Shown piece by piece: positions 14,136-27,340 of a stretch of 64,000 nt of DNA; the first letter of the stretch is position 1, and each line of letters starts with the position of its first letter. This DNA comes from Sepiola atlantica (Eukaryota > Mollusca > Cephalopoda > Sepiida > Sepiolidae). The notes beneath the pieces were generated by a model that was not told where the DNA came from, made no database searches, and was given only the letters and a program-made list of their open reading frames with translations. The translations under genes and the position numbers were made by a program. The stretch covers positions 1,116,001 through 1,180,000 of the forward strand of contig CAUVYP010001198.1 of the NCBI GenBank assembly GCA_963556195.1, written 5' to 3'.

Positions 14136-15994
14136 ATTTATTCGAATTGTGAAACCAAACTTTGTAGACAGTCGCGGAGACACATCTTCTACTGAAGTAC
14201 CAAGTTTCAGAAGTGCAGCTCTTGTACTGCCGGAGATATGTCGATACAAACTGAATACGCAAAACATCAACAAAATTAAGCGTGTTTTAAAGTTGATAGC
14301 GCTTTTGTTTATAACTTCCACATTTATTCGAATTGTGCCACGAAACTTTGCAGACCATCGCGGAGAGACATTTTCTACTGAAGTACCAAGTTTCAGAAGT
14401 GCAGCTCGGTTACTGCCGGAGATATGTCGATACAAACTGAATACGCAAAACATCAACAAAATTAGGCGCGTTTTAAAGTTGATATCGCTTTTGTTTATAA
14501 CTTCCACATTTATTCGAATTGTGAAACGAAACTTTGTAGACAGTCCCGGAGACACATTTTCTACTGAAGTACCAAGGTTCAGAAGTGCAGCTCTTGTACT
14601 ACCGGAGATATGTCGATACAAACTGAATACGCAAAACATCTACAAAATTTAGCGCGTTTAAAAGTTGATAGCGCTTTTGTTTATAACTTTCAGATGTATT
14701 CGAATTGTGCCACGAAACTTTACAGACCATCGCGGAGAGGCATTTACTACTGAAGTACCAAGTTTCAGAAGTGCAGCTCTTGTACTGCCGGAGATATGTC
14801 GATACAAACTGAATACGCAAAACATCAACAAAATTAGTGCGTTTTAAAGTTGATATCGCTTTTGTTTATAACTTCCACATTTATTCGAATTGTGCCACGA
14901 AACTTTGCAGACAGTCGCGGAGACACATTTTCCACTGAAGTACCAAGTTTCAGAAGTGCAGCTCTTGTACTACCGGAGATATGTCGATACAAACTGAATA
15001 CGCAAAACATCAACAAAATTTAGCGCGTTTTAAAGTTGATATCGCTTTTGTTTATAACTTGCACATTTATTCGAATTGTGAAACGAAACTTTGTAGACAG
15101 TCGCGGAGACACATTTTCTACTGAAGTACCAAGTTTCAGAAGTGCAGATCTTGTACTACCGGAGATGTGTCGATACAAACTGAATACGCAAAACATCTAC
15201 AAAATTTAGTGCGTTTAAAAGTTGATATCGCTTTTGTTTATAACTTCCATATTTATTCGAATTGTGAAACGAAACTTTGTAGACAGTCGCGGAGACACAT
15301 CTTCTACTGAAGTACCAAGTTTCAGAAGTGCAGCTCTTGTACTGCCGAAGATATGTCGATACAAACTGAATACGTAAAACATCAACAAAATTAAGCGCGT
15401 TGTAAAGTTGATAGCGCTTTTGTTTATAACTTTCACATTTATTCGAATTGTGCCACGAAACCTTGCAGACCATCGCGGAGAGGCATTTTCTACTGAAGTA
15501 CCAAGTTTCAGAAGTGCAGCTCTTGTACTGCCAGAGATATGTCGATACAAACTGAATACGCAAAACATCTACAAAATTTAGCGCGTTTTAAAGTTGATAT
15601 CGCTTTTGTTTATAACTTGCACATTTATTCGAATTGTGAAACGAAACTTTGTAGACAGTCGGGGAGACACATTTTCTACTGAAGTACCAAGTTTCAGAAG
15701 TGCAGATATTGTACTACCGGAGATGTGTCGATACAAACTGAATACGCAAAACATCTACAAAATTTAGTGCGTTTTAAAGTTGATATCGCTTTTGTTTATA
15801 ACTTCCACATTTATTCGAATTGTGCCACGAAACTTTGCAGACCGTCGCGGAGAGGCATTTTCTACTGAAGTACCAAGTTTCAGAAGTGCAGCTCTTGTAC
15901 TACCGGAGATGTGTCGATACAAACTGAATACGCAAAACATCTACAAAATTTAGTGCGTTTTAAAGTTGATATCGCTTTTGTTTATAACTTCAAC
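14136..15994 (+). repeat. 10-mer tandem duplication, copy 1 (1,859 bp)
   Basis: This ten-monomer unit is followed immediately by a second copy at 15995-17853. Shared private tags are 'tcaacattt' just before the unit (14131 and 15990), 'cagatgtattcg' (14691 and 16550), 'gcatttactactg' (about 14741 and 16600), and a one-base deletion giving 'aaaattagtgcg' (14836 and 16695). By eye, copy 1 differs at 'agtcccgg' (about 14545), 'tacgtaaaac' (about 15374) and 'gttgtaaag' (about 15401), so the copies are nearly identical and the duplication is young. Confidence 0.92.
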
Positions 15995-17853
15995 ATTTAT
16001 TCGAATTGTGAAACCAAACTTTGTAGACAGTCGCGGAGACACATCTTCTACTGAAGTACCAAGTTTCAGAAGTGCAGCTCTTGTACTGCCGGAGATATGT
16101 CGATACAAACTGAATACGCAAAACATCAACAAAATTAAGCGTGTTTTAAAGTTGATAGCGCTTTTGTTTATAACTTCCACATTTATTCGAATTGTGCCAC
16201 GAAACTTTGCAGACCATCGCGGAGAGACATTTTCTACTGAAGTACCAAGTTTCAGAAGTGCAGCTCGGTTACTGCCGGAGATATGTCGATACAAACTGAA
16301 TACGCAAAACATCAACAAAATTAGGCGCGTTTTAAAGTTGATATCGCTTTTGTTTATAACTTCCACATTTATTCGAATTGTGAAACGAAACTTTGTAGAC
16401 AGTCGCGGAGACACATTTTCTACTGAAGTACCAAGGTTCAGAAGTGCAGCTCTTGTACTACCGGAGATATGTCGATACAAACTGAATACGCAAAACATCT
16501 ACAAAATTTAGCGCGTTTAAAAGTTGATAGCGCTTTTGTTTATAACTTTCAGATGTATTCGAATTGTGCCACGAAACTTTACAGACCATCGCGGAGAGGC
16601 ATTTACTACTGAAGTACCAAGTTTCAGAAGTGCAGCTCTTGTACTGCCGGAGATATGTCGATACAAACTGAATACGCAAAACATCAACAAAATTAGTGCG
16701 TTTTAAAGTTGATATCGCTTTTGTTTATAACTTCCACATTTATTCGAATTGTGCCACGAAACTTTGCAGACAGTCGCGGAGACACATTTTCCACTGAAGT
16801 ACCAAGTTTCAGAAGTGCAGCTCTTGTACTACCGGAGATATGTCGATACAAACTGAATACGCAAAACATCAACAAAATTTAGCGCGTTTTAAAGTTGATA
16901 TCGCTTTTGTTTATAACTTGCACATTTATTCGAATTGTGAAACGAAACTTTGTAGACAGTCGCGGAGACACATTTTCTACTGAAGTACCAAGTTTCAGAA
17001 GTGCAGATCTTGTACTACCGGAGATGTGTCGATACAAACTGAATACGCAAAACATCTACAAAATTTAGTGCGTTTAAAAGTTGATATCGCTTTTGTTTAT
17101 AACTTCCATATTTATTCGAATTGTGAAACGAAACTTTGTAGACAGTCGCGGAGACACATCTTCTACTGAAGTACCAAGTTTCAGAAGTGCAGCTCTTGTA
17201 CTGCCGAAGATATGTCGATACAAACTGAATACGCAAAACATCAACAAAATTAAGCGCGTTTTAAAGTTGATAGCGCTTTTGTTTATAACTTTCACATTTA
17301 TTCGAATTGTGCCACGAAACCTTGCAGACCATCGCGGAGAGGCATTTTCTACTGAAGTACCAAGTTTCAGAAGTGCAGCTCTTGTACTGCCAGAGATATG
17401 TCGATACAAACTGAATACGCAAAACATCTACAAAATTTAGCGCGTTTTAAAGTTGATATCGCTTTTGTTTATAACTTGCACATTTATTCGAATTGTGAAA
17501 CGAAACTTTGTAGACAGTCGGGGAGACACATTTTCTACTGAAGTACCAAGTTTCAGAAGTGCAGATATTGTACTACCGGAGATGTGTCGATACAAACTGA
17601 ATACGCAAAACATCTACAAAATTTAGTGCGTTTTAAAGTTGATATCGCTTTTGTTTATAACTTCCACATTTATTCGAATTGTGCCACGAAACTTTGCAGA
17701 CCGTCGCGGAGAGGCATTTTCTACTGAAGTACCAAGTTTCGGAAGTGCAGCTCTTGTACTACCGGAGATGTGTCGATACAAACTAAATACGCAAAACATC
17801 TACAAAATTTAGCGCGTTTTAAAGTTGATATCGCTTTTGTTTATAACTTCCAC
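15995..17853 (+). repeat. 10-mer tandem duplication, copy 2 (1,859 bp)
   Basis: This is the second tandem copy of the preceding ten monomers, with the same deletion near 16695 and the same 'cagatgtattcg' at 16550. It keeps the common array bases where copy 1 has private changes. The following monomer reads 'cttccacattt' and not the tag 'cttcaacattt', so the duplication ends here. Confidence 0.92.
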
Positions 17854-20272
17854 ATTTATTCGAATTGTGAAACCAAACTTTGTAGACAGTCGCGGAGACA
17901 CATCTTCTACTGAAGTACCAAGTTTCAGAAGTGCAGCTCTTGTACTGCCGGAGATATGTCGATACAAACTGAATACGCAAAACATCAACAAAATTAAGCG
18001 CGTTTTAAAGTTGATAGCGCTTTTGTTTATAACTTCCACATTTATTCGAATTGTGCCACGAAACTTTGCAGACCATCGCGGAGAGGCATTTTCTACTGAA
18101 GTACCAAGTTTCAGAAGTGCAGCTCGGTTACTGCCGGAGATATGTCGATACAAACTGAATACGCAAAACATCAACAAAATTAGGCGCGTTTTAAAGTTGA
18201 TATCGCTTTTGTTTATAACTTCCACATTTATTTGAATTGTGAAACGAAACTTTGTAGACAGTCGCGGAGACACATTTTCTACTGAAGTACCAAGTTTCAG
18301 AAGTGCAGCTCTTGTACTACCGGAGATGTGTCGATACTAACTGAATACGCAAAACATTTACAAAATTTAGTGCGTTTTAAAGTTGATAGCGCTTTTGTTT
18401 ATAACTTCCACATTTATTCGAATTGTGCCACGAAACTTTGCAGACCGTCGCGGAAGTGCATTATCTACTGGAGTACCAAGTTCTAGAAGTGCAGCTCTTG
18501 TACTACCGGAGATGTGTCGATACAAACTGAATACGCAAAACATCTACAAAATTTAGTGCGTTTTAAAGTTGATATCGCTTTTGTTTATAACTTCCACATT
18601 TATTCGAATTGTGAAACGAAACTTTGTAGACAGTCGCGGAGAAACATTTTCTACTGAAGTACCGAGGTTCAGAAGTGCAGCTCTTGTACTACCGGAGATA
18701 TGTCGATACAAACTGAATACGCAAAACATCTACAAAATTTAGCGCGTTTAAAAGTTGATAGCGCTTTTGTTTATAACTTTCAGATTTATTCGAATTGTGC
18801 CACGAAACTTTACAGACCATCGCGGAGAGGCATTTTCTACTGAAGTACCAAGTTTCAGAAGTGCAGCTCTTGTACTGCCGGAGATATGTCGATACAAACT
18901 GAATACGCAAAACATCAACAAAATTAAGCGCGTTTTAAAGTTGATATCGCTTTTGTTTATAACTTCCACATTTATTCGAATTGTGCCACGAAACTTTGCA
19001 GACAGTCGCGGAGACACATTTTCCACTGAAGTACCAAGTTTCAGAAGTGCAGCTCTTGTACTACCGGAGATATGTCGATACAAACTGAATACGCAAAACA
19101 TCAACAAAATTTAGCGCGTTTTAAAGTTGATATCGCTTTTGTTTATAACTTCCACATTTATTCGAATTGTGAAACGAAACTTTGTAGACAGTCGCGGAGA
19201 CACATTTTCTACTGAAGTACCAAGTTTCAGAAGTGCAGATCTTGTACTACCGGAGATGTGTCGATACAAACTGAATACGCAAAACATCTACAAAATTTAG
19301 TGCGTTTAAAAGTTGATATCGCTTTAGTTTATAACTTCCACTTTTATTCGAATTGAGCCACGAAACTTTGCAGACCGTCGCGGAGAGGCATTTTCTACTG
19401 AAGTACCAAGTTTCAGAAGTGCAGCTCTTGTACTACCGGAGATGTGTCGATACAAACTGAATACGCAAAACATCTACAAAATTTAGTGCGTTTTAAAGTT
19501 GATATCGCTTTTGTTTATAACTTCCATATTTATTCGAATTGTGAAACGAAACTTTGTAGACAGTCGCGGAGACACATCTTCTACTGAAGTACCAAGTTTC
19601 AGAAGTGCAGCTCTTGTACTGCCGGAGATATGTCGATACAAACTGAATACGCAAAACATCAACAAAATAAAGCGCGTTTTAAAGTTGATAGCGCTTTTGT
19701 TTATAACTTTCACATTTATTCGAATTGTGCCACGAAACTTTGCAGATCATCGCGGAGAGGCATTTTCTACTGAAGTACCAAGTTTCAGAAGTGCAGCTCT
19801 TGTACTGCCAGAGATATGTCGATACAAACTGAATACGCAAAACATCTACAAAATTTAGCGCGTTTTAAAGTTGATATCGCTTTTGTTTATAACTTCCACA
19901 TTTATTCGAATTGTGCCACGAAACTTTACAGACCATCGCGGGGAGGCATTTTCTACTGAAGTACCACGTTTCAGAAGTGCAGCTCTTGTACTACCGGAGA
20001 TGTGTCGATACAAACTGAATACGCAAAACATCTACTAAATTTAGTGCGTTTAAAAGTTGATAGCGCTTTTGTTTATAACTTCCACATTTATTCGAATTGT
20101 GCCACGAAACTTTGCAGACCATTGCGGAGAAGCATTTTCTACTGAAGTACCAAGTTGTAGAAGTGCAGCTCTTGTACTGCCGGAGATATGTCGATACAAA
20201 CTGAATACGCAAAACATACAACAAAATTTAGCGCGTTTTAAAGTTGATATCGCTTTTGTTTATAACTTGCAC
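17854..20272 (+). repeat. End of domain I with last K monomer
   Basis: Thirteen monomers, including the last K monomer of the left domain (variant at 18460). Private changes include 'gatactaactg' near 18334, 'gttctagaag' near 18480, 'gctttagttt' near 19321, 'gaattgagcc' near 19350 and 'gaccattgcgg' near 20119. A one-base insertion near 20218 ('acatacaacaaaa') lies in the last monomer. Private variation is denser than in the preceding duplication, as expected near an edge between homogenised domains. Confidence 0.72.
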
Positions 20273-23200
20273 ATTTATTCGAATTGTGAAACGAAACTTT
20301 GTAGACAGTCGCGGAGACACATTTTCTACTGAAGTACCAAGTTTCAGAAGTGCAGATCTTGTACTACCGGAGATGTGTCGATACAAACTGAATACGCAAA
20401 ACATCTACAAAATTTAGTGCGTTTTAAAGTTGATATCGCTTTTGTTTATAACTTCCACTTTTATTCGAATTGTGCCACGAAACTTTGCAGACCGTCGCGG
20501 AGAGGCATTTACTACTGAAGTACCAAGTTTCAGAAGTGCAGCTATTGTACTACCGGAGATGTGTCGATACAAACTGAATACGCAAAACATCTACAAAATT
20601 TAGTGCGTTTTAAAGTTGATATCGCATTTGTGTATAACTTCCACATTTATTCGAATTGTGAAACGAAACTTTGTAGACAGTCGCGGAGACACGTTTGCTA
20701 CTGAAGTACCAAGGTTCAGAAGTGCAGCTCTTGTACTACCGGAGATATGTCGATACAAACTGAATACGCAAAACATCTACAAAATTTAGCGCGTTTAAAA
20801 GTTGATAGCGCTTTTGTTTATAACTTTCAGATTTATTCGAATTGTGAAACGAAACTTTGTAGACAGTCGCGGAGACACATTTTCTACTGAAGTACCAAGG
20901 TTCAAAAGTGCAGCTCTTGTACTACCGGAGATATGTCGATACAAACTGAATACGCAAAACATCTACAAAATTTAGCGCGTTTAAAAGTTGATAGCGCTTT
21001 TGTTTATAACTTTCAGATTTATTCGAATTGTGCAACGAAACTTTACAGACCATCGCGGAGAGGCATTTTCTACTGAAGTACCAAGTTTCAGAAGTGCAGA
21101 TCTTGTACTACCGGAGATGTGTCGATACAAACTGAATACGCAAAACATCTACAAAATTTAGTGCGTTTTAAAGTTGATATCGCTTTTGTTTATAACTTCC
21201 ACTTTTATTCGAATTGTGCCACGAAACTTTGCAGACCGTCGCGGAGAGGCATTATCTACTGAAGTACCAAGTTTCAGAAGTGCAGCTCTTGTACTACCGG
21301 AGATGTGTCGATACAAACTGAATACGTAAAACATCTACAAAATTTAGTGCGTTTTAAAGTTGATATCGCATTTGTTTATAACTTCCACATTTATTCGAAT
21401 TGTGAAACGAAACTTTGTAGACAGTCGCGGAGACACGTTTTCTACTGATGTACCAAGGTTCAGAAGTGCAGCTCTTGTACTACCGGAGATATGTCGATAC
21501 AAACTGAATACGCAAAACATCTACAAAATTTAGCGCGTTTAAAAGTTGATAGCGCTTTTGTTTATAACTTTCAGATTTATTCGAATTGTGAAACGAAACT
21601 TTGTAGACAGTCGCGGAGACACATTTTCTACTGAAGTACCAAGGTTCAGAAGTGCAGCTCTTGTACTACCGGAGATATGTCGATACAAACTGAATACGCA
21701 AAACATCTACAAAATTTAGCGCGTTTTAAAGTTGATAGCGCTTTTGTTTATAACTTTCAGATTTATTCGAATTGTGCCACGAAACTTTACAGACCATCGC
21801 AGAGAGGCATTTTCTACTGAAGTACCAAGTTTCAGAAGTGCAGCTCTTGTACTGCCGGAGATATGTCGATACAAACTGAATACGCAAAACATCAACAAAA
21901 TTAAGCGCGTTTTAAAGTTGATATCGCTTTTGTTTATAACTTCCACATTTATTCGAATTGTGCCACGAAACTTTGCAGACAGTCGCGGAGACACATTTTC
22001 CACTGAAGTACCAAGTTTCAGAAGTGCAGCTCTTGTACTACCGGAGATATGTCGATACAAACTGAATACGCAAAACATCAACAAAATTTAGCGCGTTTTA
22101 AAGTTGATATCGCTTTTGTTTATAACTTGCACATTTATTCGAATTGTGAAACGAAACTTTGTAGACAGTCGGGGAGACACATTTTCTACTGAAGTACCAA
22201 GTTTCAGAAGTGCAGATATTGTACTACCGGAGATGTGTCAATACAAACTGAATACGCAAAACATCTACAAAATTTAGTGCGTTTTAAAGTTGATATCGCT
22301 TTTGTTTATAACTTCCACTTTTATTCGAATTGTGCCACGAAACTTTGCAGACCGTCGCGGAGAGGCATTTTCTACTGAAGTACCAAGTTTCAGAAGTGCA
22401 GCTCTTGTACTACCGGAGATGTGTCGATACAAACTGAATACGCAAAACATCTACAAAATTTAGTGCGTTTTAAAGTTGATATCGCTTTTGTTTGTAACTT
22501 CCACATTTATTCGAATTGTGAAACGAAACTTTGTAGACAGTCGCGGAGACACATTTTCTACTGAAGTACCAAGGTTCAGAAGTGCAGCTCTTGTACTACC
22601 GAAGATATGTAAATACAAACTGAATACGCAAAACATCGACAAAATTTAGCGCGTTTAAAAGTTGATAGCGCTTTTGTTTATAACTTTCAGATTTATTCGA
22701 ATTGTGAAACGAAACTTTGTAGACAGTCGCGGAGACACATTTTCTACTGAAGTACCAAGGTTCAGAAGTGCAGCTCTTGTACTACCGGAGATATGTCGAT
22801 ACAAACTGAATACGCAAAACATCTACAAAATTTAGCGCGTTTAAAAGTTGATAGCGCTTTTGTTTATAACTTTCAGATTTATTCGAATTGTGCCACGAAA
22901 CTTTACAGACCATCGCGGAGAGGCATTTTCTACTGAAGTACCAAGTTTCAGAAGTGCAGCTCTTGTACTGCCGGAGATATGTCGATACAAACTGAATACG
23001 CAAAACATCAACAAAATTAAGCGCGTTTTAAAGTTGATATCGCTTTTGTTTATAACTTCCACATTTATTCGAATTGTGCCACGAAACTTTGCAGACAGTC
23101 GCGGAAGCACATTTTCCACTGAAGTACCAAGTTTCAGAAGTGCAGCTCTTGTACTACCGGAGATATGTCGATACAAACTGAATACGCAAAACATCAACAA

Positions 23201-26200
23201 AATTTAGCGCGTTTTAAAGTTGATATCGCTTTTGTTTATAACTTGCACATTTATTCGAATTGTGAAACGAAACTTTGTAGACAGTCGCGGAGAGGCATTA
23301 TCTACTGAAGTACCAAGTTTCAGAAGTGCAGCTCTTGTACTACCGGAGATGTGTCGATACAAACTGAATACGCAAAACATCTACAAAATTTAGTGCGTTT
23401 TAAAGTTGATATCGCATTTGTTTATAACTTCCACATTTATTCGAATTGTGAAACGAAACTTTGTAGACAGTCGCGGAGACACGTTTTCTACTGATGTACC
23501 AAGGTTCAGAAGTGCAGCTCTTGTACTACCGGAGATATGTCGATACAAACTGAATACGCAAAACATCTACAAAATTTAGCGCGTTTAAAAGTTGATAGCG
23601 CTTTTGTTTATAACTTTCAGATTTATTCGAATTGTGAAACGAAACTTTGTAGACAGTCGCGGAGACACATTTTCTACTGAAGTACCAAGGTTCAGAAGTG
23701 CAGCTCTTGTACTACCGGAGATATGTCGATACAAACTGAATACGCAAAACATCTACAAAATTTAGCGCGTTTAAAAGTTGATAGCGCTTTTGTTTATAAC
23801 TTTCAGATTTATTCGAATTGTGCCACGAAACTTTACAGACCATCGCGGAGAGGCATTTTCTACTGAAGTACCAAGTTTCAGAAGTGCAGCTCTTGTACTG
23901 CCGGAGATATGTCGATACAAACTGAATACGCAAAACATCAACAAAATTAAGCGCGTTTTAAAGTTGATATCGCTTTTGTTTATAACTTCCACATTTATTC
24001 GAATTGTGCCACGAAACTTTGCAGACAGTCGCGGAAGCACATTTTCCACTGAAGTACCAAGTTTCAGAAGTGCAGCTCTTGTACTACCGGAGATATGTCG
24101 ATACAAACTGAATACGCAAAACATCAACAAAATTTAGCGCGTTTTAAAGTTGATATCGCTTTTGTTTATAACTTGCACATTTATTCGAATTGTGAAACGA
24201 AACTTTGTAGACAGTCGGGGAGACACATTTTCTACTGAAGTACCAAGTTTCAGAAGTGCAGCTCTTGTACTACCGGAGATGTGTCGATACAAACTGAATA
24301 CGCAAAACATCTACAAAATTTAGTGCGTTTTAAAGTTGATATCGCATTTGTTTGTAACTTCCACATTTATTCGAATTGTGCCACGAAACTTGGCAGACCG
24401 TCGCGGAGAGGCATTTTCTACTGAAGTACCAAGGTTCAGAAGTGCAGCTCTTGTACTACCGGAGATATGTCGATACAAACTGAATACGCAAAACATCGAC
24501 AAAATTTAGCGCGTTTAAAAGTTGATAGCGCTTTTGTTTATAACTTTCAGATTTATTCGAATTGTGAAACGAAACTTTGTAGACAGTCGCGGAGACACAT
24601 TTTCTACTGAAGTACCAAGTTTCAGAAGTGCAGCTCTTGTACTACCGGAGATATGTCGATACAAACTGAATACGCAAAACATCTACAAAATTTAGCGCGT
24701 TTAAAAGTTGATAGCGCTTTTGTTTATAACTTTCAGATTTATTCGAATTGTGCCACGAAACTTTACAGACCATCGCGGAGAGGCATTTTCTACTGAAGTA
24801 CCAAGTTTCAGAAGTGCAGATCTTGTACTACCGGAGATGTGTCGATACAAACTGAATACGCAAAACATCTACAAAATTTAGTGCGTTTTAAAGTTGATAT
24901 CGCTTTTGTTTATAACTTCCACTTTTATTCGAATTGTGCCACGAAACTTTGCAGACCGTCGCGGAGAGGCATTATCTACTGAAGTACCAAGTTTCAGAAG
25001 TGCAGCTCTTGTACTACCGGAGATGTGTCGATACAAACTGAATACGTAAAACATCTACAAAATTTAGTGCGTTTTAAAGTTGATATCGCATTTGTTTATA
25101 ACTTCCACATTTATTCGAATTGTGAAACGAAACTTTGTAGACAGTCGCGGAGACACGTTTTCTACTGATGTACCAAGGTTCAGAAGTGCAGCTCTTGTAC
25201 TACCGGAGATATGTCGATACAAACTGAATACGCAAAACATCTACAAAATTTAGCGCGTTTAAAAGTTGATAGCGCTTTTGTTTATAACTTTCAGATTTAT
25301 TCGAATTGTGAAACGAAACTTTGTAGACAGTCGCGGAGACACATTTTCTACTGAAGTACCAAGGTTCAGAAGTGCAGCTCTTGTACTACCGGAGATATGT
25401 CGATACAAACTGAATACGCAAAACATCTACAAAATTTAGCGCGTTTTAAAGTTGATAGCGCTTTTGTTTATAACTTTCAGATTTATTCGAATTGTGCCAC
25501 GAAACTTTACAGACCATCGCGGAGAGGCATTTTCTACTGAAGTACCAAGTTTCAGAAGTGCAGCTCTTGTACTGCCGGAGATATGTCGATACAAACTGAA
25601 TACGCAAAACATCAACAAAATTAAGCGCGTTTTAAAGTTGATATCGCTTTTGTTTATAACTTCCACATTTATTCGAATTGTGCCACGAAACTTTGCAGAC
25701 AGTCGCGGAGACACATTTTCCACTAGAGTACCAAGTTTCAGAAGTGCAGCTCTTGTACTACCGGAGATATGTCGATACAAACTGAATACGCAAAACATCA
25801 ACAAAATTTAGCGCGTTTTAAAGTTGATATCGCTTTTGTTTATAACTTCCACATTTATTCGAATTGTGCCACGAAACTTTGCAGACAGTCGCGGAGACAC
25901 ATTTTCCACTGAAGTACCAAGTTTCAGAAGTGCAGCTCTTGTACTACCGGAGATATGTCGATACAAACTGAATACGCAAAACATCAACAAAATTTAGCGC
26001 GTTTTAAAGTTGATATCGCTTTTGTTTATAACTTGCACATTTATTCGAATTGTGAAACGAAACTTTGTAGACAGTCGGGGAGACACATTTTCTACTGAAG
26101 TACCAAGTTTCAGAAGTGCAGATATTGTACTACCGGAGATGTGTCAATACAAACTGAATACGCAAAACATCTACAAAATTTAGTGCGTTTTAAAGTTGAT

Positions 26201-27340
26201 ATCGCTTTTGTTTATAACTTCCACTTTTATTCGAATTGTGCCACGAAACTTTGCAGACCGTCGCGGAGAGGCATTTTCTACTGAAGTACCAAGTTTCAGA
26301 AGTGCAGCTCTTGTACTACCGGAGATGTGTCGATACAAACTGAATACGCAAAACATCTACAAAATTTAGTGCGTTTTAAAGTTGATATCGCTTTTGTTTG
26401 TAACTTCCACATTTATTCGAATTGTGAAACGAAACTTTGTAGACAGTCGCGGAGACACGTTTTCTACTGAAGTACCAAGGTTCAGAAGTGCAGCTCTTGT
26501 ACTACCGAAGATATGTCGATACAAACTGAATACGCAAAACATCGACAAAATTTAGCGCGTTTAAAAGTTGATAGCGCTTTTGTTTATAACTTTCAGATTT
26601 ATTCGAATTGTGAAACGAAACTTTGTAGACAGTCGCGGAGACACATTTTCTACTGAAGTACCAAGGTTCAGAAGTGCAGCTCTTGTACTACCGGAGATAT
26701 GTCGATACAAACTGAATACGCAAAACATCTACAAAATTTAGCGCGTTTAAAAGTTGATATCGCTTTTGTTTATAACTTGCACATTTATTCGAATTGTGAA
26801 ACGAAACTTTGTAGACAGTCGCAGAGAGGCATTATCTACTGAAGTACCAAGTTTCAGAAGTGCAGCTCTTGTACTACCGGAGATGTGTCGATACAAACTG
26901 AATACGCAAAACATCTACAAAATTTAGTGCGTTTTAAAGTTGATATCGCATTTGTTTATAACTTCCACATTTATTCGAATTGTGAAACGAAACTTTGTAG
27001 ACAGTCGCGGAGACACGTTTTCTACTGATGTACCAAGGTTCAGAAGTGCAGCTCTTGTACTACCGGAGATATGTCGATACAAACTGAATACGCAAAACAT
27101 CTACAAAATTTAGCGCGTTTAAAAGTTGATAGCGCTTTTGTTTATAACTTTCAGATTTATTCGAATTGTGAAACGAAACTTTGTAGACAGTCGCGGAGAC
27201 ACATTTTCTACTGAAGTACCAAGGTTCAGAAGTGCAGCTCTTGTACTACCGGAGATATGTCGATACAAACTGAATACGCAAAACATCTACAAAATTTAGC
27301 GCGTTTAAAAGTTGATAGCGCTTTTGTTTATAACTTTCAG

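Larger units (their letters stand above)
1..20272 (+). repeat. Domain I: mosaic HOR region with K monomers
   Basis: This region has 109 monomers. Recurrent order fragments are C-D-K-E-F and F-G-H. It is distinguished by eight K-type monomers with 'gcattatctactggagtacc' (variant at 421, 1909, 2839, 4513, 7488, 10836, 13068 and 18460). HOR length is not constant: blocks of 9, 10 and 16 monomers are duplicated locally. Several one-base indels tag the duplicates. I placed the right edge at the monomer boundary just after the one-base insertion near 20218, beyond which variants such as 'acacgtttt' and 'tgtttgtaac' begin to appear. The exact edge is a judgement and could move by a kilobase. Confidence 0.75.

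Noticed and set aside
20273..20273. A sharp structural breakpoint between domains I and II
   Set aside because: The change in variant content is gradual over roughly 1-2 kb. I used the nearest monomer boundary as a working limit, not as a proven junction.
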